From positions 37,207 to 101,206 of the forward strand of contig JAHAGQ010000006.1 of NCBI GenBank assembly GCA_018373675.1: DNA of 64,000 nt. Reading direction: 5' to 3'. The position numbers and the translations under genes are program-made. Origin of the DNA: Collinsella sp. Its GTDB lineage: Bacteria > Actinomycetota > Coriobacteriia > Coriobacteriales > Coriobacteriaceae. This document shows, piece by piece, positions 16,659 through 25,438 of this stretch. Numbering within the stretch: position 1 is the stretch's first letter; each line of letters opens with the position of its first letter. The notes beneath the pieces are model-generated. The model had not been told where the DNA came from and searched no databases. It was given only the letters and a program-made list of their open reading frames with translations.

Positions 16659-18743
16659 ATGGATACTACCGATAGCGCCTATGGCGACAAACTCATCCGT
16701 CTTGACACGTTCGACACCGCCGTGGCGGTCGACCCCAGCGCCGAGGACGACGCCAAGCGTCGGTTTATGACGCTTATTCTCCAGACGGCCCACCGCAACA
16801 ACGGCAACATCGGACACGTGCTGCGCGTGACCAACACGAGCGGCGAGGTCTTTGCCGTCAAGCTACTCAAGGACAACGCCATCCTTTCCGGCCAAGCCCC
16901 CGACCGCTCCGCCGAGCAATCGACAGCGCACCTGGCCAGCACCGCCGCGCTGTTCGAGGAGTACCGTCATCTGTGTACCGTCTCGCACCTGCGCGGATTT
17001 CCGCGCGTCTATGGCTACGGATCGTGCGAGGATGACCCTCTCATCCTCATGGAGTGGGTCGAGGGCACCTCGCTCAAGCAGGCGCTGCCCCTGCTTCCGC
17101 ACGACGCCTCGGGCGGGCTGACCACCCAGATGGTCGCCGCCGTCGGAAACGCCGTGCTTCGTGCGCTCTTGATGACCCAAGGCCTCGTGAATCCGGTCAT
17201 CCATCGCGACCTGTCGCCTGCCAATATCATGTTCCGCACCACTAGCCGAACGCTCGAGCAGCAGATTGCCGATTGCTCCTTTGACCCCTGCCTCATCGAC
17301 ATGGGCTCCGCGACCATGGCTCTCGGCGACGACACGATCACCCGGCGCGCCGACATCTGGCGTTTTGCCACGCCCGCATACGCCGCGCCCGAGATGCTCA
17401 CGCAGGATATCGAAGGCATCGCGGCCCTTCGCCGTTCGCCGGCAATCGACGTCTATGCGCTTTCGAGCATTCTGTACCAGCTCTACAGCGGTCGCAAACC
17501 GTTTGACTTTGAGTCGACGGACGCCGCTGCAACCGGCTCGTTCTATCTCGTAAAGACCAAGACCAAGCCGGCACCGCTCGAGCCGCGCTGCGAGGGCGAT
17601 GAGGCGCTCGTCCAGATCATCATGAAGGGTCTCTCAGTCGAGCAGTGCGATCGTCCCACCGAGCAGCAGATGCTCGAGGTGCTCTCGGCATACCTCACCG
17701 ACGCCGAATCCGAAGGCCGCGAAGGCGCAGGAGACGAGGCCGCAATCGATATCGATTCTGGCACGCACCTTAAGGTCGACGTCGCCGGCGAGCGCGCGCG
17801 AGAGATCCTGGAGCAGGCCCGGCACGACGCCATGACCCGCCGCCGCTTTATTATCGGTGGCGTTGTCGCAGCCGTTGCGGGGCTCTGCGTTATCGGGGCC
17901 GCAACCCGTGGCTTTGGCATCCCCGACTACCTGGACGGCATCCGCGGTTCACTTGACGACTACACCTGGGATCAGTTGCAGGAGATTTCGCTCAAGATTA
18001 AGGCTGCCGAGACCCGTAGCGAGGCACGCGAGATTGCCAAGCGCTATCATCTGCTCGATGACAACGGGCATATCCCCTATCCATGCACCAAGCGCGTCAC
18101 GCTCACCAACGGGCTGCAGGTTGGCGCGCAGCTCGTGGGCATCCGCCACGACGAGCTTCTAGACGGGACGGGCAAGGCCGGACTGACGTTTATGTTCGAC
18201 GCCGGCATTGCCGAGCGCGATGCCGCGGCCCAACCGCCGAGCGCCGGCTGGGCAGATTGCGAGCTGCGGGAATGGCTCGATAGCGACGGCCTTAAGCTGC
18301 TGCCCAACGAGCTGCGCGCACTCATCAAATCTGTCAAAAAGATCTCGAATAACGTTGGCGCCGCCAGAAGCGCATCGTGCCTGAGCGAGCTGCCCGCAAC
18401 TCTTTGGCTGCCCGCCATGGTCGAGCTGTGCGGAGTGCAGCCGCCCGAGTCGTTTACCGAGGGCTTTCACTACCTGGCCGACATCTATAACGGCGAGGGC
18501 AAGGAGTATCAGCTCTTCCGCGAGCTCAAGGTGAGCCCGTATTCCACGAACGAGACGATGGTCCGCCAGTGGAAGGGCAAGGACACCTGCTGGTGGGAGC
18601 GCACGGTGAGCCCCGACTCATCGGAGACCGAAGGCACGCTCTATTTGAATCGCGTTGGACACGACGGCGACGTCTTTACGTACGCAACGCCTGCGGACAA
18701 GCCAAACAAACGAACCTGTGTGATCCCCGGATTCTGTATCTAG
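16659..18743 (+). CDS. Membrane Ser/Thr protein kinase-like protein with C-terminal DUF6273-like domain
   Basis: The 694-residue protein has an N-terminal kinase domain (about 40-350), one membrane span near 392-412 (RRFIIGGVVAAVAGLCVIGA) and an outside C-terminal domain. Kinase features are the lysine in FAVKLLKD, the catalytic loop HRDLSPANIMF, DMG in place of DFG, and YAAPEM. The HRD loop has SPAN where most kinases have KPEN, so the usual lysine is absent and activity is uncertain. The C-terminal part (DCELREWLDSDG, LLPNELRALI, WWERTVSP) resembles DUF6273 ligand-like domains. ATG 16659 follows AAAGGA. With the FHA gene it forms a likely phospho-signalling pair. Confidence 0.82.
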   Translation: MDTTDSAYGDKLIRLDTFDTAVAVDPSAEDDAKRRFMTLILQTAHRNNGNIGHVLRVTNTSGEVFAVKLLKDNAILSGQAPDRSAEQSTAHLASTAALFEEYRHLCTVSHLRGFPRVYGYGSCEDDPLILMEWVEGTSLKQALPLLPHDASGGLTTQMVAAVGNAVLRALLMTQGLVNPVIHRDLSPANIMFRTTSRTLEQQIADCSFDPCLIDMGSATMALGDDTITRRADIWRFATPAYAAPEMLTQDIEGIAALRRSPAIDVYALSSILYQLYSGRKPFDFESTDAAATGSFYLVKTKTKPAPLEPRCEGDEALVQIIMKGLSVEQCDRPTEQQMLEVLSAYLTDAESEGREGAGDEAAIDIDSGTHLKVDVAGERAREILEQARHDAMTRRRFIIGGVVAAVAGLCVIGAATRGFGIPDYLDGIRGSLDDYTWDQLQEISLKIKAAETRSEAREIAKRYHLLDDNGHIPYPCTKRVTLTNGLQVGAQLVGIRHDELLDGTGKAGLTFMFDAGIAERDAAAQPPSAGWADCELREWLDSDGLKLLPNELRALIKSVKKISNNVGAARSASCLSELPATLWLPAMVELCGVQPPESFTEGFHYLADIYNGEGKEYQLFRELKVSPYSTNETMVRQWKGKDTCWWERTVSPDSSETEGTLYLNRVGHDGDVFTYATPADKPNKRTCVIPGFCI

Positions 18744-18785
18744 AGAGCGGGCGTCTTGCCGTGACGGGACCCCTCCCCGGCAATT

Positions 18786-18842
18786 GTCTCGATCTGTAAC
18801 AGTTAGAGGTCATTTTCCCTGCTAGATGTTACAGATTGAGAT
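18786..18842. repeat. 57-bp palindromic repeat, family A (copy 2)
   Basis: GTCTCGATCTGTAACA, 25 bases, TGTTACAGATTGAGAT. It lies 43 bases after the kinase stop codon. A loose half-copy (CTCATCTGTAAC) follows near 18880. Confidence 0.88.
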
Positions 18843-18915
18843 GATTGGTTGGGACGGTCCATCGGCCAACCATCCATCCTCATCTGTAACGAAATCTCAT
18901 ATATTATTTCTGTAC

Positions 18916-18946
18916 TGGACACCCCCAGGGGGTATGGGTGTATAGT
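18916..18946 (+). promoter_or_regulatory. copA promoter with overlapping CsoR-type operator
   Basis: ACACCCCCAGGGGGTATG at 18919-18936 matches the GC-rich palindrome bound by CsoR copper repressors (TACCCC...GGGGTA). It sits between a TGGACA -35-like box and TATAGTAT, so a bound repressor would block RNA polymerase. The spacer is about 19 bases, long as in other metal-controlled promoters. csoR lies in the same cluster. Confidence 0.7.
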
Positions 18947-18993
18947 ATCGGCAGGTTAACACTTTCAACACCGAACCACAGAAAGGAGGAGCC

Positions 18994-21336
18994 ATGGCTC
19001 AAGATAAGTTTGATGTGGGCGGCATGACGTGCGCCGCTTGCCAGGCGCACGTGGACCGCGCCGTCAGCAAGCTCGACGGCGTCCAAAGCGTCGCGGTCAA
19101 CCTGCTCGCCGGTTCCATGATGGTCGACTATGACCCCGCGCAGGTCTCCCCCGACGATATCTGCAGCGCTGTCGATCGCGCTGGCTACTCGGCCTCGCCC
19201 GTCAGCACGGGCACCGACGCCGCCCAAAACGGCAGTACGCAAGCCAGGTCCGGCGCCGCCCATATGGAGTCGCCCACCAAAAAGCTGGAGGCCGCTGCCT
19301 CTGCCATGCGTACCCGCCTCATCATCTCGATCATCTTCCTCATCCCGCTGTTTTACACAGGCATGGGGCACATGCTCGGCTGGCCGCTGCCCGGCATCTT
19401 CACCGACCATACCCACAGCATGACACTCGCGCTCACCGAGCTCGTCCTGCTCATCCCCATCGTCTACGTCAACGACGCGTACTTTATCAACGGGTTTAAA
19501 TCGCTCGCGCACGGCGCGCCCACCATGGACGCCCTTATTGCCGTGGGCGCCACCGCCTCCATCGCCTGGTCGCTCTACGCCATGTTCATCATGGCCGACC
19601 AGCTAGCCGCAGGTCAGGTGCACGAGGCCATGATGACGAGCATGGACAACCTGTATTTTGAGAGCGCTGGCACCATCCTGTCGCTCGTCACCGTGGGCAA
19701 ATACCTCGAGACGCGCAGCAAGTCCAAGACCGGCGGCGCTATCGAGGCGCTCATCGACTTAGCACCCAAGACCGCGACCGTCGTGGCAGAGGACGGCAGC
19801 GAGGCCACCGTCGACGTCGATGCCATTCTGCCCGGCCAGGTGCTGCGTGTGCGCCCCGGCGAGTCCATCCCCGTTGACGGCGTGGTGCTCGAGGGCAGCT
19901 CGGCCGTGGACGAAAGCGCGCTCACCGGCGAATCCATTCCCGTGGAGAAGACCGCCGGCGACACTGTCAATGCGGCCACGGTCAACCGCACGGGCTCGTT
20001 TACCTTCCGCGCCACGCGTGTGGGTGCCGACACGTCGCTCGCCAAGATTATCCAGCTCGTCGAGGACGCCAACGCCACCAAGGCGCCCATCGCCCGCATG
20101 GCCGACAAGGTCGCCGGCGTGTTCGTGCCCGTGGTGCTTGTAATCTCTGCCATAACTTTTGTGGCGTGGATGGCGCTGACCGGAAGCATCAACGAAGCGC
20201 TTACCTCCGCCGTCGCCGTGCTGGTGATCAGCTGCCCGTGTGCGCTGGGCCTGGCCACGCCCGTCGCCATTATGGTCGGCACCGGCAAGGGCGCCGAGAT
20301 GGGCATTCTCTTTAAGAGCGCCGAGGCGCTGGAGAACCTGCGCAGCGTGGGCACCGCGGTGCTCGATAAGACGGGCACGGTCACCCGCGGCAAGCCTGCC
20401 GTGACCGACATTGTGGTTGCCGCGCGCGCCGACGGCTCGCCCGCCATGAGCGAAAAAGCGCTGCTCAAGCTGGCCGCCGCGCTGGAGCGCTCGAGCGAGC
20501 ACCCGCTGGCCGAGGCGATTATGGCCGAGTGCGAGGCGCGCGGAATCGTCGCACGCATGGTCGAGGACTTTGCCGCCGTGCCCGGGCGAGGCGTTACGGC
20601 ACGCGAGGGGCAGAATGTCATCGCCGCCGGCAACGTGCGTCTGATGGACGAGCTGGGCGTGAAGGTTCCCGCCGGCCTTGCCGAACAGTTCGCGGCCGAG
20701 GGCAAGACGCCACTGCTCTTTGCCAAGAACAGCGAGCTTGTCGGCACCATCGCCGTGGCGGACGAGGTCAAGGAGACGAGCGCCGGGGCCATCGCCGCAC
20801 TGCACTCGCTTGGCGTCGACGTGCGCATGCTCACCGGCGACAACCGCGTGACAGCCGAAGCGATCGCCCGCCGCGTGGGACTGAGCAGCGAGCAGGTCAT
20901 CGCCGACGTCCTCCCCGCCGACAAGGAACGCCACGTGCGCGAGCTGCAGGATGCGGGCAGCAAGGTCGCCATGGTGGGCGACGGCATCAACGACTCCCCC
21001 GCCCTGGCGCGCGCCGACGTGGGCCTTGCGATCGGCACCGGCGCCGACATCGCCAAGGAGGGGGCAGATGTGGTGCTCATGCGCAGCGACCTCATGGACG
21101 TCGCCCGCGCCATCGAGCTGTCGCGCGCCACGATCCGCAACATCAAGCAGGACTTGTTCTGGGCGCTGTTCTACAACGGCATCGGCATTCCGCTTGCCGC
21201 GGGCGTGTTCTTCCCCCTCACCGGTTGGCAACTCTCGCCGATGTTTGGCGCCGCGGCCATGAGCCTGTCGAGCGTGTGCGTCGTAAGCAATGCGCTGCGC
21301 CTGCGAACTTTTAAACCATCAGTTGCGGTGAAATAA
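18994..21336 (+). CDS. copA: Copper-exporting P1B-type ATPase
   Basis: This 780-residue membrane pump exports Cu(I) using ATP. One N-terminal HMA domain has GMTCAACQAHV. Membrane segments follow, with the metal-binding SCPCALGLATP in the core. The phosphorylated Asp is in DKTGTVTRG, the HP motif is in SSEHPLAEA, and the hinge is MVGDGINDSPAL. Length is typical of single-HMA CopA. The ATG follows AAAGGAGGAGCC. The last codons and TAA stop fall inside a family B palindrome. It leads the copA-copZ-csoR cluster under a CsoR-type operator. Confidence 0.95.
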   Translation: MAQDKFDVGGMTCAACQAHVDRAVSKLDGVQSVAVNLLAGSMMVDYDPAQVSPDDICSAVDRAGYSASPVSTGTDAAQNGSTQARSGAAHMESPTKKLEAAASAMRTRLIISIIFLIPLFYTGMGHMLGWPLPGIFTDHTHSMTLALTELVLLIPIVYVNDAYFINGFKSLAHGAPTMDALIAVGATASIAWSLYAMFIMADQLAAGQVHEAMMTSMDNLYFESAGTILSLVTVGKYLETRSKSKTGGAIEALIDLAPKTATVVAEDGSEATVDVDAILPGQVLRVRPGESIPVDGVVLEGSSAVDESALTGESIPVEKTAGDTVNAATVNRTGSFTFRATRVGADTSLAKIIQLVEDANATKAPIARMADKVAGVFVPVVLVISAITFVAWMALTGSINEALTSAVAVLVISCPCALGLATPVAIMVGTGKGAEMGILFKSAEALENLRSVGTAVLDKTGTVTRGKPAVTDIVVAARADGSPAMSEKALLKLAAALERSSEHPLAEAIMAECEARGIVARMVEDFAAVPGRGVTAREGQNVIAAGNVRLMDELGVKVPAGLAEQFAAEGKTPLLFAKNSELVGTIAVADEVKETSAGAIAALHSLGVDVRMLTGDNRVTAEAIARRVGLSSEQVIADVLPADKERHVRELQDAGSKVAMVGDGINDSPALARADVGLAIGTGADIAKEGADVVLMRSDLMDVARAIELSRATIRNIKQDLFWALFYNGIGIPLAAGVFFPLTGWQLSPMFGAAAMSLSSVCVVSNALRLRTFKPSVAVK

Positions 21337-21387
21337 GGCGTAACATGCTTAGCTAAACCGCTATTTAGTCCGTATTCCACCACAACT
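21321..21387. repeat. 67-bp palindromic repeat, family B (copy 1)
   Basis: AGTTGCGGTGAAATA is paired with TATTCCACCACAACT, with a partly complementary interior. The left arm encodes the end of CopA (VAVK and the TAA stop), so the element has become part of the gene. Confidence 0.8.
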
Positions 21388-21415
21388 TTAGGTACTCAAC
21401 GAAAAGGAGATAATC

Positions 21416-21637
21416 ATGAACTACATCGTTAAAACGTCTGGCCTCATGTGCGGCCACTGCGACGCTACTGTCGAGACGGCACTGCTCAACGTGGCCGGCG
21501 TGACCGACGCCGACGCCGATCACGAGACCCAGACCGTCCAGGTGGAGTGCGCCGACACCGTGACCGCCGAGCAGCTCGCCGCCGCCGTCGAGGGCGCCGG
21601 GGAGAAGTTCCACGCCCTGTCCGTGACCGCCGCATAG
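21416..21637 (+). CDS. copZ: Copper chaperone, HMA domain
   Basis: The 73-residue protein is a single heavy-metal-associated domain that carries Cu(I) to CopA. The metal-binding motif is GLMCGHC near residue 10. Length is typical of CopZ. It follows copA by 79 bases and has AAAAGGAGAT upstream of the ATG. Family B palindromes lie on both sides. Confidence 0.92.
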   Translation: MNYIVKTSGLMCGHCDATVETALLNVAGVTDADADHETQTVQVECADTVTAEQLAAAVEGAGEKFHALSVTAA

Positions 21638-21663
21638 CAGGCGCTGCCTACTCAATCCTCAGA

Positions 21664-21729
21664 AGTTGCGGTGAAATACGGACTGTTGTGCCGCCTAGGC
21701 CTTTAAACGGTCCGTATTTCACCGCAACT
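21664..21729. repeat. 66-bp palindromic repeat, family B (copy 2)
   Basis: AGTTGCGGTGAAATACGGAC and its inverse lie at the two ends, nearly perfect over more than 20 bases. The element separates copZ from csoR and could act as a terminator or RNA-stability hairpin. Confidence 0.88.
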
Positions 21730-21771
21730 GACAGGGATATCCGAAAGATCGACCAGAAACGAGGACCCGCC

Positions 21772-22044
21772 ATGATGGCAGACCACAAATCGGTGACCCG
21801 CATGCTCAAGACGGCACGCGGCCAGATCGACGGCATCTTGCGGATGGTCGATGAGGACCGTTATTGCGTCGATATCTCCACGCAGCTCATGGCCACACAG
21901 GCGCTCCTCGCGCGCATTAACGCCGACGTGCTCAAGGCGCATATCGAGGGCTGCGTGACTTCGGCAATCGAATCGGGCGACGAAGACCTCAAAGCCGCCA
22001 AGCTCGCCGAGATCGAACGCATCGTCGACAAGCTCTCCAAGTAA
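21772..22044 (+). CDS. csoR: CsoR-family copper-sensing repressor
   Basis: The 90-residue all-helical repressor releases DNA when it binds Cu(I). It keeps the Cys-His-Cys copper ligands of CsoR: Cys32 in RYCVDI, His57 in LKAHIEGC and Cys61. ATG 21772 gives the usual N-terminus (HKSVTRMLKTARGQIDG). The likely target is the palindrome in front of copA, so the cluster controls itself. A GAGG element lies about 6 bases upstream. Confidence 0.93.
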   Translation: MMADHKSVTRMLKTARGQIDGILRMVDEDRYCVDISTQLMATQALLARINADVLKAHIEGCVTSAIESGDEDLKAAKLAEIERIVDKLSK

Positions 22045-22055
22045 TTGGGGCATTG

Positions 22056-22135
22056 GGGACAGACTTCTTTGCACCGTCTTGGTGCTCCGGGGACAGGTAT
22101 GTTTGCACCACATTGGCGCAGATTAACCTGTCCCC
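22056..22135. repeat. GGGGACAGG-family hairpin repeats (copy 2, compound)
   Basis: Two direct units (22056-22076 and 22089-22109) begin GGGGACAG and end TTTGCACC. An inverted unit at 22115-22135 ends CCTGTCCCC. The second direct unit and the inverted unit can pair as a long hairpin in the gap after csoR. Confidence 0.75.
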
Positions 22136-22190
22136 CTTGCTCTAAATCGGGTATAAAGGCGTGCAGCATATCGAACGAAAGGCAATTTGC

Positions 22191-22664
22191 ATGAATGACT
22201 TTATGAAGGGTCGCAATGGTGCTGACGAACTCACCATCGTGATGGGTTTTGCCGGCATCGTCATCGCGATGATCGGATCGATAGTCCGCATCCAGTGGCT
22301 TAGCTGGATCGCCATCGCCGTGATCGTGCTCGGCGTGCTGCGCGGCCTGTCCAAAAACATCGATGCACGTCGCAAGGAGAACGAGGCTTTTGTCGCCGCG
22401 ACCGCGAACGTCCCCGGCCTAGGCAAGTTCGTCGCCAGCTTGGGCGGTGGCGCTGCAGCGGCCAGCACCTCGCGCGCGGCCGGCACCAGCAAGGAAGACT
22501 TTGAGCGCGCCAAGCGAACGGCCAAGAAGATGTGGAAGGGCCGCAAGACCACGGCGTACCTCAAGTGCCCCAACTGCGGCCAGATGCTGTCCGTCCCCAA
22601 GGGCAAGGGCAAGATCCGCGTCACCTGCCCCAAGTGCCACGCCAAGATGGAAACGCGCTCATAG
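22191..22664 (+). CDS. Small membrane protein with C-terminal zinc ribbon
   Basis: This 157-residue protein has two N-terminal hydrophobic segments (about residues 15-52), a charged Ala/Ser-rich linker and a C-terminal zinc ribbon with CPNCGQML and CPKCHAKM (CxxC...CxxC). The spacing resembles zinc-finger or rubredoxin-type knuckles. Function is unknown. ATG 22191 lies 9 bases after AAAGG. It stands alone, with a terminator just downstream. Confidence 0.72.
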   Translation: MNDFMKGRNGADELTIVMGFAGIVIAMIGSIVRIQWLSWIAIAVIVLGVLRGLSKNIDARRKENEAFVAATANVPGLGKFVASLGGGAAAASTSRAAGTSKEDFERAKRTAKKMWKGRKTTAYLKCPNCGQMLSVPKGKGKIRVTCPKCHAKMETRS

Positions 22665-22686
22665 CCGCCATACCATGGGACAAAAT

Positions 22687-22723
22687 AAAAGCCGAGGCCT
22701 CGCACTGGGACCTCGGCTTTTTT
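22687..22723. terminator. Bidirectional terminator between convergent genes
   Basis: The 11-bp stem AAAAGCCGAGG with its complement is followed by TTTTTT on the plus strand and has AAAA on the other side, so it can stop transcription from both sides. A short palindrome, CAAAGGGACCGTCCCTTTG, follows at 22732. Confidence 0.85.
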
Positions 22724-22756
22724 GATTATGGCAAAGGGACCGTCCCTTTGTCACGT

Positions 22757-24127
22757 CTACGCCACGCCGTCGCGGGCAAGCTCCTCGGCCAACGCCTCGG
22801 CAGGCATGGCCATAATCGCGTCGAGCTCGGCGTCCACCTCGGGAATACGCTTCACCTTGAGCTTGCGCACCAGATCACCGCGACACATCACGTGCGTCGG
22901 ATCACGCAGTGCGCACAGGTCATCGAGCGGGTTCTCGCGCGTCACCAGAATATCGGCGGCCTTGCCGCACTCGATTGTGCCGGTCTCGCCGCCCAGCCCC
23001 AGCAGCTCGGCATTGACCTGCGTGGCCGTATGCAGCGCGAAAGCGTTGCCCACGCCGACATACTTGGCAAAATAGGCCACCTCACGCCACATGTCGTACT
23101 GCGTCACGAACGGGCAGCTCGAGTCCGTGCCAAGGCCCACCTTAACGCCAGCTTCCAGTGCGGCACGGGCGCTCTCGATGATGCCCGAGCACACGATGTC
23201 ACCGTTCTTCTTTTGTGTATCGGTCGAATGGGTCTTTTCCGGGTCGAGCAATACAAACGGCAGCGCCGGGCTGATAGTGCAGGTAACGCTGGGCGCACGC
23301 CCCTCGAGCTGCGTGCCCGCGGCGCCGCGGTACAGTTCCAAGATCTCGGGAGTCATCGGGGCACCGTGCTCGATCGTATCGACGCCGGCCTCAAGCGCGG
23401 CCTTCACGCCTTCGGTGCTCTCGACATGAGCCATAACCGGCAGGCCCACCTCGTGCGCCGCCTTGCACGCCGCCGCGGCAACCTCGACCGGCATACGCAG
23501 CACACCCGGCTCGCCCACCTCGGTAGCGTCGAACACGCCGCCCGTCACGAACAGCTTGATGACGTCGGCACCGCGCGCATACAGGTCGCGCACCTGTTCG
23601 GCTGCCTCGGCGGGACTGTTGGCCACCTGGGCGAACAAACCCGCACCATGGCCGCCCGGCACCGTGACACCCGTTCCCGGCGCCACCAGGCGAGGACCTT
23701 GATACTTGCCGGCATCGATAGCATCGCGCACGGCAAGATCGGCAAACAGCGGGTCGCCCGCGCCGCGCACCGTGGTCACGCCACTTGCCAGTTGTTGTTG
23801 GGCGCTGCCCTTAAGAATATGGCGCACGATGGCGCGCCCCACGGGATTATCGAGCTTCTTCATCAGCGCGCCCGCATCGCCCGCCGAAACCGGCTTGCCC
23901 GAACCGCACAGATGCACATGCATATTGATGAGGCCTGGCATGAGATACGCACCTGCCAGGTCGATAACCTCGGCACCCGCAGGCGCCTGCGCCACAGCAC
24001 TCGGCCCCATCCACGTGATGACACCGCGCTCAACGGCCACGGCCATATCGGGCTGCGGCTCCATATGTTTCGAGCCATCCAGGACGGTCGCATTGATAAA
24101 CAACGTGGAACGATCGGCAGACGCCAT
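22757..24127 (-). CDS. Metal-dependent amidohydrolase
   Basis: The 456-residue protein belongs to the amidohydrolase superfamily (imidazolonepropionase / Xaa-Pro dipeptidase-like branch). Metal ligands are the HVH of LINMHVHLCGSG, a lysine in ADVIKLFVTGG, His in VMAHVEST and TIEHGAP, and Asp in GLGTDSSCPFV. The C-terminal GTIECGKAADILV strand is typical. The substrate is not predictable: imides, peptides and organophosphates are known in this branch. ATG 24127 is chosen for GGGAGGAG just upstream. It is transcribed alone. Confidence 0.82.
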   Translation of the reverse strand: MASADRSTLFINATVLDGSKHMEPQPDMAVAVERGVITWMGPSAVAQAPAGAEVIDLAGAYLMPGLINMHVHLCGSGKPVSAGDAGALMKKLDNPVGRAIVRHILKGSAQQQLASGVTTVRGAGDPLFADLAVRDAIDAGKYQGPRLVAPGTGVTVPGGHGAGLFAQVANSPAEAAEQVRDLYARGADVIKLFVTGGVFDATEVGEPGVLRMPVEVAAAACKAAHEVGLPVMAHVESTEGVKAALEAGVDTIEHGAPMTPEILELYRGAAGTQLEGRAPSVTCTISPALPFVLLDPEKTHSTDTQKKNGDIVCSGIIESARAALEAGVKVGLGTDSSCPFVTQYDMWREVAYFAKYVGVGNAFALHTATQVNAELLGLGGETGTIECGKAADILVTRENPLDDLCALRDPTHVMCRGDLVRKLKVKRIPEVDAELDAIMAMPAEALAEELARDGVA

Positions 24128-24276
24128 ATCGAGCTCCTCCCTCACGATTAACTTGAACATTTGTCCATTATCACCTAATGCAGCGACCTAAAGTCGAACA
24201 TATCGGTTAACGGAGGGACGAGAGGATGTGGGGGACGGAATACGTTGCAGTCCCACCCCAGCGAAACCAGGGAAAT

Positions 24277-24333
24277 GTCTCAATCTGTAACAGGTACTGG
24301 GTTATTGGGCCCCCTGATGTTACAGATTGAGAC
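24277..24333. repeat. 57-bp palindromic repeat, family A (copy 3)
   Basis: GTCTCAATCTGTAACA and TGTTACAGATTGAGAC are perfectly complementary over 16 bases, with 25 bases between. The unit ends 9 bases beyond the stop of the DUF559-like gene. Confidence 0.92.
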
Positions 24334-24341
24334 AAAACCTC

Positions 24342-25412
24342 TCAGCGCCCATACCACTGACGTCTCCACTCCTCAGCCAAATCGGGCCGTCGCGGAATAC
24401 CCGCCAGCCTCATTTTCTCGACCAGCTTCCCCGGGTTCTTGAGTTCATCAAACGTGAACCGAAACACCTTGAGCCCGAGCATTGTCAGATGAGATTCCCG
24501 CTGGCGCTCTGCCACGAACGGGTCGACCGACTCCCGACCCTCGCCGTTCTGCAAGGCATACTTCCCCTTTCCGTCGAGCTCGCCGATGACACATGTCCCG
24601 TCCTCGAGCCTCCAGAAATAATCGACCCGAAACACCTGGCTCAAATCGAGCGGATCGCGAAACTCCACCTGCAACTCCGGAACCGGAAAGCCGTATGCAA
24701 TAAAGAACGCCCGAAAGCGAGACTCGCCGCCGTTCTCGGACAGCCCGTCCGCATGCGACGCAATCACCTGAGCTCTGCGATACCCTCGCCTGCCCTCGCA
24801 ATCGGCCTGGAGCCGCTCGCAGAGGTCGTCGCGCGACATGCCCTTCGCCCGCAATGCAGAATCGGCGATCGCCAGACCATACGAAAACGGCGCACGCAGC
24901 AGACAATCCTCCACCGTGCGCCAAAACGGCGTCACCCGCACGCCATCGACTTGCTCAAGCACACCCGCCGTCTGCGGACGCAGCAGCCTACACCCCATAC
25001 TCAATGTCACCGAACATCCCGTTTTGACCAAGTAACGCGGCCCGAGCAGATCATTCGGCACCTCCAGACCCCACAAAAGTGCCGCGTCATAACCCCAAAA
25101 CGCCCAATCGGGATGAAACTCCGCAAGCCCCTTGATGGTCCACCGAGCCCGCTCCGACGGCGTCAACGCATCCCATTCATGCTGAAAACAGAATAGATGC
25201 GATTCGGGCTCCGCAATATCGTCTGTGCCCACATGGCGCCGCAGCCACATGAGCTCGGCATTGTCGTGCGTTACAAGCAGCACGCCTTGTTCAGCCGCCT
25301 CCGTGAGTCTGGCGAGCATCCTATTCCGCGCCAACGTGTTGCGAGTCGTATGCTTGTGTTTAAAAACGGTATTAGACACTTTCATCACCACCACGTCAGA
25401 CAAATGGACCAT
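24342..25412 (-). CDS. AbiEi-like / DUF559 (endonuclease-fold) protein
   Basis: This 356-residue protein has a C-terminal domain that resembles the Vsr/DUF559 nuclease fold: FRVDYFWRLEDG, then ELDGKGKY, an E-x-D-G-K pattern (about residues 270-300), then VFRFTFDEL. The N-terminal 200 residues resemble AbiEi-type antitoxin proteins of actinobacteria (ALLWGLEVP; VTPFWRTVEDCLL). No toxin partner gene is adjacent. It uses TGA, a rare stop in this window. GGAGG lies 11 bases before ATG 25412; a GTG at 25418 is an alternative. Family A palindromes flank it closely on both sides, which hints at mobility. Function is inferred only from domain resemblance. Confidence 0.6.
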   Translation of the reverse strand: MVHLSDVVVMKVSNTVFKHKHTTRNTLARNRMLARLTEAAEQGVLLVTHDNAELMWLRRHVGTDDIAEPESHLFCFQHEWDALTPSERARWTIKGLAEFHPDWAFWGYDAALLWGLEVPNDLLGPRYLVKTGCSVTLSMGCRLLRPQTAGVLEQVDGVRVTPFWRTVEDCLLRAPFSYGLAIADSALRAKGMSRDDLCERLQADCEGRRGYRRAQVIASHADGLSENGGESRFRAFFIAYGFPVPELQVEFRDPLDLSQVFRVDYFWRLEDGTCVIGELDGKGKYALQNGEGRESVDPFVAERQRESHLTMLGLKVFRFTFDELKNPGKLVEKMRLAGIPRRPDLAEEWRRQWYGR

Positions 25413-25438
25413 CGTCACCGTTGCCTCCGCTGACAAAT

